Assembly (NCBI GenBank): GCA_948567375.1
Contig: OX419755.1
Location: forward strand, 27,409,001-27,473,000
Direction: 5' to 3'
Source of the DNA: Lunularia cruciata
Taxonomy: Eukaryota > Streptophyta > Marchantiopsida > Lunulariales > Lunulariaceae
Length of the DNA: 64,000 bases
Shown here piece after piece: positions 34,829 to 42,770 of the stretch. The notes under the pieces were generated by a model, which was given only the letters and a program-made list of their open reading frames with translations, was not told where the DNA came from and made no database searches. A program made the position numbers and the translations under genes. Within the stretch, counting starts at the first letter, position 1; each line of letters starts with the position of its first letter.

Positions 34829-36436
34829 ATGGACGAGATTTATGGGGCCTCCAAAGGCCCTAGGCGTTACTCTGGTACAGTGGGTACCATTGAGTTGGAT
34901 GACTTCATCCAGGAGTTCGATAGTTGGTGTGATCTGCAGCAAATGCGGAACCCGACTTTGTTCACACCCTTCATGGCATGGAAGGGGTTGTTTCAGCACT
35001 TGGAGGGTCCACCGATGGACGACTACCATGAGTTCAAGAGAGCTCATTTGGAGGAGATTGAGTTATGGAGACAGTATTGGTCTCCACACTATGTCTCCAT
35101 CACTTCAGGTTCGGTGGCCAGGAGTAGGTCGGCTGTACCTATGAGTTCTAGCTCGAGTAGTGTTGGTGGAGCTAGTGGAGGTGCACTAGCTGGAGATAGT
35201 GCTACTACGAGTGGAGGTACCGCTGCAGGAGGTGGTGTGGTACCGGGGTTTAACCCCATGGTGGAGTTCTTCCTATGTTTGAGGCAGAACTACCAGGGAG
35301 TGCGGACTGACAAGCTGAGGAGCTTGCAGGAGTTCCAGCGGAAGGCTGGAGAGAGCCTACGCGAGGCATACACTCGCATGAGGCGGCTGATCAGTTTCAC
35401 TCAGGGAGTTACTGAGGCCCAGGCAGTCCAGTTTTGGTATGGGATATTGGACAGGGAGTTGCGACGTAGAGTTCGTGATGCTACGTTGTTGCAGGCTACT
35501 TTGCCTACTTTGGCAGTAGTCTTTGGTTTGGCTGAGCATATTGAGCTCAACATGGTGGAGGAGAGAGTGGTGACATCTGGATTTGGTAGAGAGACCTCAT
35601 CCACGGTTGTGACTTCTTCTAGAGTGCAGCAGAGTGCACCACGCCCAGTTGGTTTTCGAGGACAGGGTGGACAGCCCAGATCCTATGGAGCGAGTGGAGG
35701 GCCTAGTGGAGTTAGACCCTTACCCTCATTTTCGGGGCAGCAGCAGCCAGTGAGTGGTGGTGTTGCTTGTTGGACTTGTGGTGGACCTCACCATAGGAGA
35801 GAGTGTACTCAGGGCAGCGGACCTGATACCTCTGGTGCATCACAGCCAGCACAGAGGCAGTGTGAGCACTGCCATAGATTTGGTCATACTAGTGACCGGT
35901 GTTTTGACCTACACCCGGAGTTACGGAGTGGTAGGGCTGCTATGGCAGGTAGTAGAGGAGCTCCAGTTCATGGAGGACGAGGTGGTAGAGGTGGTGGTAG
36001 AGGATCTACACCTAGTAGGGGTGCAGTACCTGCCCTTACTTCTAACACAGCTATGGCTACTCGGATTGAGCAGTTGGAGCAGAGATTGGCTAGTATGGCT
36101 ATTGCTCATAGGAGATCAGATTCGGGTGCTGAGGCTTCCACCTCATATGCTGGTGATAGAGATGCTTTGGACTTCATGTGCGGAGCAGCACAGGTGGATG
36201 CATCTGCAGCAGTGACTAGGAGTGCAGTACGTGCTCCAGAGCCTAGAGGAGCATCAGTGGAGTTGGACCCACAGAGAGGAGAGGTTGGGAGACAGGTCAG
36301 ACTTCCCCAATCTTTCACGTTATCTGAGGCATTGCAGACGACATCCATGGTTCCTAGACGTCCCAGTGCAGGTGTGGTAGGTGGTGATGGAGTACCTGAT
36401 GGAGTACCTGCTAGTCAGCCACCTGCTACTACATAG
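34829..36436 (+). CDS. M2 gag (capsid and nucleocapsid)
   Basis: The open frame runs from 34535, but the first ATG in frame is 34829 (MDEIYGASKGPRRYS), used here as the start. Upstream residues (FVTTEFFGDSRG) are conserved in M1, so a longer product is possible. A retrotransposon-gag region (EFFLCLRQNYQGVRTDKLRS to LREAYTRMRRLISFTQG) is followed by two zinc knuckles, CWTCGGPHHRREC (35767-35805, one residue short of the standard spacing) and CEHCHRFGHTSDRC (35861-35902, perfect CX2CX4HX4C). Gly/Arg-rich and short coiled-coil (ATRIEQLEQRLASMAI) parts end it. The terminal TAG at 36434 is CAG in M1, so gag was originally fused to protease. Confidence 0.9.
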   Translation: MDEIYGASKGPRRYSGTVGTIELDDFIQEFDSWCDLQQMRNPTLFTPFMAWKGLFQHLEGPPMDDYHEFKRAHLEEIELWRQYWSPHYVSITSGSVARSRSAVPMSSSSSSVGGASGGALAGDSATTSGGTAAGGGVVPGFNPMVEFFLCLRQNYQGVRTDKLRSLQEFQRKAGESLREAYTRMRRLISFTQGVTEAQAVQFWYGILDRELRRRVRDATLLQATLPTLAVVFGLAEHIELNMVEERVVTSGFGRETSSTVVTSSRVQQSAPRPVGFRGQGGQPRSYGASGGPSGVRPLPSFSGQQQPVSGGVACWTCGGPHHRRECTQGSGPDTSGASQPAQRQCEHCHRFGHTSDRCFDLHPELRSGRAAMAGSRGAPVHGGRGGRGGGRGSTPSRGAVPALTSNTAMATRIEQLEQRLASMAIAHRRSDSGAEASTSYAGDRDALDFMCGAAQVDASAAVTRSAVRAPEPRGASVELDPQRGEVGRQVRLPQSFTLSEALQTTSMVPRRPSAGVVGGDGVPDGVPASQPPATT

Positions 36437-37522
36437 ACTGAGTCTAGCATGATGTTGGGGGCGGCTCAGCTGATTATGCGGCATCCTTTATTTTCAGCCA
36501 GTGACATGTTTACATTGGGAGTGGACCCAGGCCCAGTGTTCCAGTTGGCTGCCACGTTGTGTGAGAGTAGGGATGGTGCAGTTCCTACTACTAGAGCAGA
36601 GGTGGTTGGTAGTGGAGCTGACTTGTTTGAGGAGCATGGGATCCGTTCAGCGACCAGTGGTTTATGGCAGGCAGCAGCGGCTAGACTGGAGGAGTTGCCA
36701 GCTAGACCGGCCTTTGAGAGAGCACGGTTTACACCTGGTGTTGTCCTATTGGATAACCAGAGGGGGATTTTTCGTTTGGTGGGACCTTCAGGGAAGGTCT
36801 ATACACCACAGAGAGTCTTGTTAGACTCTGGTGCGTAGCCCCTTATGTTGGGGAAGGCTGCAGTTGTTGGTCTGGAGTTACGGAAGACCGATGTGAAGAG
36901 GTGTCCATTTCAGATCCAGACATCTCTTGGTGGTGGTTCGACATAGTACATCACACGTGGAGAGCTTGTTGTCCAGGTTCAGCCTGGTCATCCGACTGAT
37001 AGCTCGGTGGTGAGAGCTCAGGCTATTGCGACGATAGCTGAGTCCTATGATGTGCTAGTTGGGGGAGCAGTGTTATACCCTATGGGTTTCAATATTGACT
37101 ATTGGGAGGAGACAGCCTCTTATAGACCTGGTTGGCAGTCTGGTGAGGGACGGGCATGTCGCCTACCAGTACGCTTTAGTAGTGGCAGTCTTGGCTCACT
37201 ACAGTCCGGGACCATGGCAGCATCAGTTTTGGCTTTCAGCGGTGCAGTTACTTGGCCTGGTGACTTGTTGGAGGGGAACGCCCATGCAAAGGATACTCCA
37301 ATACCAGAGGAGATCACTCGGCTATGGAGTACGAGTGGGATTGTTCCATCCACCTTGGATGTTCCATTGTGGAGTTCAGAGGAGGCATTGCAGCAGCATG
37401 CAGATCAGTTGGTGCAGCAGGCTTGGAGTGGAGCCTTCGTACCATCAGGGGATGAGTGTGAGGATGAGCCTCCAGAGGCGATTGCTTTGACACCTCTGGA
37501 TACCACACTCATTGCTTGGTAG
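36437..37522 (+). pseudogene. M2 retropepsin region
   Basis: Continues the gag frame. The active site LLDSGA is at 36821-36835 (Asp codon 36824-36826), followed immediately by TAG (36836) where M1 has GAG. Another TAG at 36944 is CAG in M1. After it come LVVQVQPGHPTDSSVV and YPMGFNIDYWEETASYRPGW. The stretch up to 37522 is about 360 codons, longer than a retropepsin (about 100-120 residues), so its second half (a WSSEEALQQHADQLV helix-like part) is a linker or extra domain of unknown role leading into the methyltransferase. The final TAG (37520) is shared with M1. Confidence 0.8.
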
Positions 37523-38818
37523 TATCCAGTAGAGGGGATATGCCTATTGGAGTTGTTTGGTGGGATCAGCACCGGACTAGCTGTGGTATTACAGGCGGGT
37601 ATCCGAGTACAGAGGTACTTGTATGTAGAGAGAGATGAGACTGCTAGGCGAGTCTCTCTACATCATGTGGCACACTTGGCCTATCGGTATCCGGAGTTAT
37701 TACCGATGTCAGCAGTCAGAGGTTACCAGAAGGCCTTACCAGGAGACATTTCCTTACTGGGGGCGCATGACCTAGAAAGACATGGGCCTGTTCACTTGGT
37801 GATTTCTGGATGGCCATGTCAGGGACATACACGTGCGGGCCGCGGTTTGGGTCTTTAGGATCCTCGTTCTGGTGTGTTTTGGGAGATGTTACGGATACTA
37901 CGACATCTCCAGGTTCATCAGTCTGTTTCTCCAGCTTACCTTTTGGAGAACGTTCCATTGATGGGTGATTCTCGCACTAGAGTGGTGGCGAGTACACATC
38001 AGGTCCATTCTTGGATGGGACCTGCTGTATTGTTAGATGCAGCCAGAGTGGGATCACGGGCTCATCGTCTTCGTCTTTGGTGGACAAACCTTTTACCTAG
38101 AGAGGTTCTACAGCGTAGTTATGATGGGATTCAGCGACTAGACCACATTCTTGTTGATGATATCTTGGATGCTGGACGTCAGTCTCAGACAGTGGTAGTG
38201 GCTGATAGGTCACCCATGGCAGTGGTGAACCTAGTTGGACAGCCTAGAGCTGCATTTCCCACACTCATGAGTTTCCCAGGCTCTCATGCTTTTCGAGAGG
38301 GAGGACCTGGACTTGTTTGGGACTCACAGTTACAGCAGTTGGTGGAGCCCAATGCTGATGAGAGAGAGCGGGCGATGGGTTTTCGCACCGGTATTACCGC
38401 TGTTCCAGCAGTGTCAGAGGCATCCAAGCGTCAGGTGTTAGGTCAGGCTATGGACCTGAACTGTTTGACCTGGATTGTGAGCCTTGGTTTGGCAGAGCAG
38501 CGTAGGATGCGCTTGATAGGCATCACCACTCGGACACTTGTGAGCCCTGTGCCTATTGAGACGATTCAGGCACATGCTGGGGGCGATGGACCGAGTGGAC
38601 ATGGTATTCTTGGGACACATCCAGTAGCTACTAGGGAGAGTGGTCTACTTGGAGTCCATCCAGGTGAGTGTGGGCTACTTGGATTACACCCTTGGTCCAC
38701 ATGGGATGCAGCCAGAGGACGTATGGAGCTTGCAGCCAGAGTGGAGGGAGTTTTTCACACAGAGGTTGGGACCTCTAGTGGTCGGGAGCATGACACCATT
38801 GCTCCCAAGGGCCTAGTA
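37523..38818 (+). pseudogene. M2 C5-cytosine DNA methyltransferase domain (DNMT3-like)
   Basis: In-frame with gag and pol. Motifs in canonical order: I, LELFGGISTGLA (AdoMet binding); II-like, YLYVERDETARR; IV, ISGWPCQGHTRAGRG with the catalytic Cys codon at 37817-37819; VI, LLENVPLMGDSR at 37946; VIII, RAHRLRLWWTNL near 38057; a target-recognition stretch (AFPTLMSFPGSHAFREGG); IX, ERERAMGFRTG; X, RQVLGQAMDLNCL. The arrangement and the spacing of VI, VIII, IX and X resemble DNMT3. Order I-to-X excludes the permuted plant DRM type. Motif IV and motif VI parts are separated by a TAG (37856), also in M1. The enzyme would transfer a methyl group from AdoMet to cytosine. Activity cannot be judged from sequence, and this copy is interrupted. 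Confidence 0.92.
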
Positions 38819-38821
38819 TAG

Positions 38822-39928
38822 CAGCCAGTCAGTACGTCTTCCACTCCTACTACAGTTACAGAGGATACTTGGGAGCCAGATCTTGGACCCAAGCTTACTG
38901 GAGAGGAAAGACGGAGGGTTTGGAGGTTCTTGAGGAGTCACACGAGTTGTTTTGCCTTCAGTATGAAGGATTTGGGTGCACTGAAGGGACCTGGTATACG
39001 GATTGAGCTGACTAGCGACACACCTATTTTCCGACGTCCTTATCGATATAGTGAGATGGAGAGGACATTGATTCAGAGCCGGAGTAGTGACCTTTTTGAG
39101 GTTGGTTTGGTGGAGATTTCACATGGAGAGTATGCATCAGCGACAGTGATGCCAGCCAAGAAAGATATGCATGGCAACTATACAGATAGGCGGATGTGTG
39201 GAGATTACCGTCCTATCAACCGACAGACCAGGGCTGATCGGTATGCCATGCCTACACCGGAGGAGATTTTTGATGCGATTAGGCATGCAAAGGTCTTCAG
39301 TACTTTGGATCTTTGAGCGGGATATCATCAGTTGCCGATCAGGGAGGAAGATAAGTCCAAGATAGCATTTTGGGCTATTGATCCTCACGGCAAGGATGTG
39401 TTATATCAGTGGAGATTCTTACCATTTGGGTTGAAGAATGCTCCTGCTGAGTTCCAGAGGGTCATGGATAGGATCCTAGCTGGACTGGATTTTGCTCGGT
39501 GCTATATTGATGACATTTTGGTGTATAGCACTACTGTGGAGGAGCATGAGAGACAGTTGTTGGAGGTGTTTGAGAGGTTGAGATCTCATGGACTCAAATT
39601 ACATCCTGGGAAGTGTAGGTTCTTCCATGAGCAGGTTGAGTATTTGGGTCACACTATCTACCCCGGAGGACTTGGTGTTCAGCAGACCAAGGTGGAGGCT
39701 ATTGCACGTATTCCTTGGCCTACGGATGTGAGCAGAGTGCGAGCATTCCTTGGGTTGGCAAACTTCTATCGCCGCTATGTTAGAGGATTTAGTGCCATTG
39801 CCAAGGCCTTGACGAAGCTGACCAAGCTTACACAGGAGTGGTGTTGGGGAGATGAGCAGGAGAGAGCTTTTGTAGAGCTCAAGGAGAGGTTGACATCTGC
39901 TCCTATTTTGAGGAGACCGATCAGGGGA
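38822..39928 (+). pseudogene. M2 reverse transcriptase
   Basis: Same frame as the methyltransferase. Begins with an RT lead-in (FLRSHTSCFAFSMKDLGALKG) and substrate-binding VGLVEISHGEYASATVMPAKK, CGDYRPINRQTRADRYAMPTP, then FSTLDL followed by TGA (39314, from a CGA Arg codon by comparison with family consensus), then AGYHQLPIREEDKSKIAF, LPFGLKNAPAEFQRVMD and the catalytic YIDDILVYST (39503-39514). The connection (FLGLANFYRRYVRGFSAIA) leads into RNase H. Apart from the single TGA all hallmark residues are intact. Confidence 0.93.
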
Positions 39929-40261
39929 CGACCATTTCAAGTTCACACTGATTGGAGTATGTTGGGGCTTGGAGCGGTGCTCACCCAGCATGATGATGAG
40001 GAGAAGGAGTTTGTGGTGGCCTATGCTAGTCGCTCCAACAATTCAGCGGAGGCAAAGTATAGTTCATATGAGGGAGAGTGCTTGGCAGCAGTTTGGGCAG
40101 TAGCACATTTCCGATGTTACCTATTTGGTAACCCCTTCACTCTCATCACTGATCATCAGCCGCTGAAGTGGTTGATGGAGTCCGACAAGCTTTCAGGGAA
40201 GCTTGCATGATGGGCTCTGATTTTACAGGAGTATGATTTCACGGTTGTTCACAGACCTGGA
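39929..40261 (+). pseudogene. M2 RNase H
   Basis: Catalytic Asp in QVHTDWSMLGLGAVL (codon 39950-39952), Glu in YEGECLAAVWAVAHF, Asp in LITDHQPLKWLM. A TGA at 40208 replaces the Arg of the LARW motif (CGA to TGA). The tail VVHRPGVVNRDADGLSR is the usual RNase H end. Confidence 0.92.
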
Positions 40262-41794
40262 GTGGTGAACCGTGATGCAGATGGGTTGAGTAGAAACCCA
40301 TGTCCCAGCCAGCAGGATCAGACCGGAGCACGTTGGCATGGTGAGACAGATGAGGAGATGGTGCCAGGTTGGCATGCATCGGCCTTTCTGTGTATATTTG
40401 CAGAGACTTTGGTGGTATCTCTCTCAGCACATACAGGAGGAGTTATTGAGGTCACAGATCCAGAGAGTGAAGATATTGGTACAGTTCAGCGAGACATTCA
40501 TGATGATGTCTTAGTGATGGACTATCTTCGCACTGGTGTTGTGGGTGGCACAGTTGGGGCCAAGGAGAGAGACCGTGTTCTTCAGCGGGCCAGACGGTTC
40601 AGATTGGAGGGTAGACACCTTTTGCGTGTATGGGAGGATGGTAGAGTGCGAGTAGTACCACTTCCATCACAGAGACCACAGTTGGTCCGTCATGCTCATG
40701 AGGAGCTAGGACATTTTGGAGTAAAGCGTACATATAGCTTACTCCAGAGTCATTATTGGTGGCGCGGTATGCAGACCGAGGTACAGCAGTTTGTTGCCAG
40801 ATGTGTGGTTTGTGACCGAGTTAGAGCATCATTCAATGCTCCTACGCCACAGTTACACCCATTACCTATCATGGGATTGGGTTACCGTTGGAGTTTGGAC
40901 TTTGCCGGACCTTTACCGCTGACTGTGAGACATCATCGGTATGTTTTGGTGATGGTGGAGCACTTCTCCAAGTGGATTGAGTTGGTGGCACTTCCTGACA
41001 AGTCTAGTGAAGGGACAGCTTACTCGTTCCTGGATCGAGTTCTTAGTCATTTTGGTGCACCAGCTGAGGTTTTGACTGATCAGGGTACAGAGTTCTTGGG
41101 AGAGTTTCAGGTCTTGTGTGACAAGGCTTTGATTGATCATCGTACTACATCCCGAGATCACCCTGAGGCAGATGGCTTAGCAAAGAGAGTGGTTCAGACG
41201 GTGAAGAGAGGATTGCGAAAGTATGGTTTGCAGAGAGGCCACTTGGGAGATTGGGATCTCCAGTTACCTTGGTTGGCCATGGGCTATCGGTTCAGCCGGC
41301 AAGCCTCCTTAGCATCCTTCTCTCCATACTTTCTACTCTATGGACGAGATCCAGATTTACCTGCAGCCATTCGTCGAGATGCTACTGTAGTTTTGGACTT
41401 GGATGACCCTGATGTATGGATGAGCGCATGTTCTCAGCGGGCAGAGATCTTTCAAAGAGTGATGCCGATGGCCTTCGAGAACTTGGCGATTGCTCAGCAT
41501 AGAGATACTTTAGGCTATGCTACCATTCGAGGAGGAGGTTATAGACCCTCGATCCATCGATTTCATCCAGGCGACTATGTATATCTACAGCAGACAGCAC
41601 CGACGACACTTGATGTTTCTACAGGCCACACTATCTTGAGAGTGCGCGAGGTTTTGCCATCTGGAGTCCTTGTGTTAGAAGGACGTGATGGTGTTGTTTG
41701 GAAGGATCATGTGCGCAATTGTGCGCCATGCCACCTTCCAAACATTGATGGTACTATGGACCCAAGCTTGGCACTTGTACGTGTAGGCTTGAGG
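40262..41794 (+). CDS. M2 integrase (DDE), catalytic Glu replaced by Lys
   Basis: Open from 40211 to the end of the polyprotein. The N-terminal zinc finger HEELGHFGVKRTY..CVVC (HHCC) is intact. Core: first Asp in RWSLDFAGPL (codon 40898), second Asp in VLTDQGTEF (41078). The third acidic position is AAG Lys in GLAKRVVQT (41183-41185), while M1 has GAG Glu there, so a G-to-A change inactivated this copy. Spacing between second Asp and this position is 34 residues, one shorter than the usual 35. The C-terminus has a FHPGDYVYLQQ..TILRVREVLPSGVLV strand-rich part like a GPY/F region, then leads straight into the PHD finger where chromoviruses have a chromodomain. Confidence 0.92.
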
Positions 41795-41935
41795 TGTATG
41801 TTATGTGGCTCTTCTGGTGGAGCTGCTACTATGTTAGTGTGTGATAGTTGTTCGAGAGGATGGCATATGGCATGTATGACTCCTCCCCTCACGGTGGTAC
41901 CTCAAGGACAGTGGTTATGTCCTAGATGTACTTGA
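41795..41935 (+). CDS. M2 C-terminal PHD finger
   Basis: Residues read CMLC, an 11-residue spacer, CDSC, SRGW, H, MAC, then QGQWLCPRC and stop: the Cys4-His-Cys3 pattern with the Trp two residues before the last Cys pair that defines PHD zinc fingers. It is fused in frame to integrase. PHD fingers usually bind histone H3 tails, reading K4 methylation state. Here it could steer integration or recruit the methyltransferase-bearing polyprotein to chromatin (inference). Confidence 0.9.
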   Translation, partial: CMLCGSSGGAATMLVCDSCSRGWHMACMTPPLTVVPQGQWLCPRCT

Positions 41936-42103
41936 CCTATAGCTAGTTCATTCTTTATATGGTATAGATTGCAGACAGGCGACTAACGATGGGGCTCCAT
42001 AGCACCCGGCCTCCTGATCTTTGCCCATTAGAGGGTATACCATATACTTAGAGTAGATGGCTATCTGGAGTTAGAGGGACCTAACCGCCAGCTAGGGGGG
42101 CGA
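41936..42103 (+). other. M2 3' untranslated stretch
   Basis: About 170 bp between stop and beta-1, conserved with M1. Ends with GCTAGGGGGGCGA, the only short purine-rich run near the repeat boundary and a possible plus-strand primer site. Confidence 0.5.
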
Positions 42104-42209
42104 TTGTGGCACTTTAGAGTCTATGTATGACTTATGTGTGAGTTGTGCTTTTATAGTGTATGATGTTGACAGCGATGTATGTTGTGTAGCAATGTATATA
42201 CGCACGACA
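42104..42209 (+). repeat. M2 beta-1 (106 bp)
   Basis: TTGTGGCACTTTAGAG to CGCACGACA, two differences from beta-2. Followed by GC and then alpha-2. GACA-GC-TGTC looks like the junction of two terminal-repeat ends. Confidence 0.95.
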
Positions 42210-42211
42210 GC

Positions 42212-42660
42212 TGTCACGCCATTTGTAGTTCCGCATCTAGATGCTCGGACACTGGAGTTCCAGTGATGGTAGTTAGAGTTATTCTAGATGTTTCTCAGGG
42301 ACTACTTTCCGACGGTTAGATTTTGTGTTCGGGGTACTGACTTCACGGTGGGGCCCACCGTCACTTTGCACCGTTTGCACCGTCGAGTGTGCCGTCAGCG
42401 GGACCGTTAGGGTTTCAGGGCTAGCTCGAGTCCAGGGGGTATAGTTTCGGAGTGAGCTCTAGAGAGCTCACTTCTCTGATGTTGAGCCTTCGAGTTCCTG
42501 GCTATGGTGGACAGAGGCCGGCGAGCGTCACCTGGATTCTCTATGCTTGAGTGGGTGTGGCTTGACTGTAATCAGTGCCCAGTTGTTGGCAGTTTATAGA
42601 GTGACAGATCAAGTACTGATCTGAGTTAAGTTGAGTTGAGAATGTTAAGCAATCTGATTA
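42212..42660 (+). repeat. M2 alpha-2 (449 bp)
   Basis: TGTCACGCC to CTGATTA. Same length as alpha-1 with about eight substitutions. Confidence 0.95.
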
Positions 42661-42766
42661 TTGTGGCACTTTAGAGTCTATGTATGACTTATGTGTGAGT
42701 TGTGCTTTTATAGTGTATGATGTTGACAGGGATGTATGTTGTGTAGCGATGTATATACGCACGACA
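42661..42766 (+). repeat. M2 beta-2 (106 bp), right terminus
   Basis: TTGTGGCACTTTAGAG to CGCACGACA, directly followed by target duplication GAGT (42767-42770). Confidence 0.95.
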
Positions 42767-42770
42767 GAGT

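Larger units (their letters stand above)
32829..42766 (+). mobile_element. M2: Ty3/gypsy-like retroelement carrying a DNA methyltransferase and a PHD finger
   Basis: The 9,938-bp element is flanked by GAGT at 32825-32828 and 42767-42770. Removing it with one GAGT restores perfect collinearity with the solo L LTR at the same place. The ends are TGTCACGC and ACGACA, a short TGTC..GACA inverted pair typical of DDE-integrase substrates. One frame from 34535 to 41935 encodes gag, retropepsin, cytosine methyltransferase, reverse transcriptase, RNase H, integrase and PHD, with eight stop codons and no frameshift. The terminal repeats are split (alpha-1 on the left; beta-1, alpha-2, beta-2 on the right). 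Alpha copies differ at roughly eight sites in 449, so insertion is fairly recent compared with M1. Confidence 0.95.

Noticed and set aside
37523-38818. Assigning the methyltransferase to the plant DRM or CMT class
   Set aside because: Motifs run I to X without the DRM permutation, and no chromodomain or BAH domain accompanies it as in CMT. DNMT3-like is the best fit by eye, and a phylogeny is needed.
32829-42766. Calling family M a DIRS/Ngaro tyrosine-recombinase element because of its split repeats
   Set aside because: The encoded recombinase is a DDE integrase with HHCC zinc finger, and the insertion has a 4-bp target duplication. No tyrosine-recombinase motif was found.
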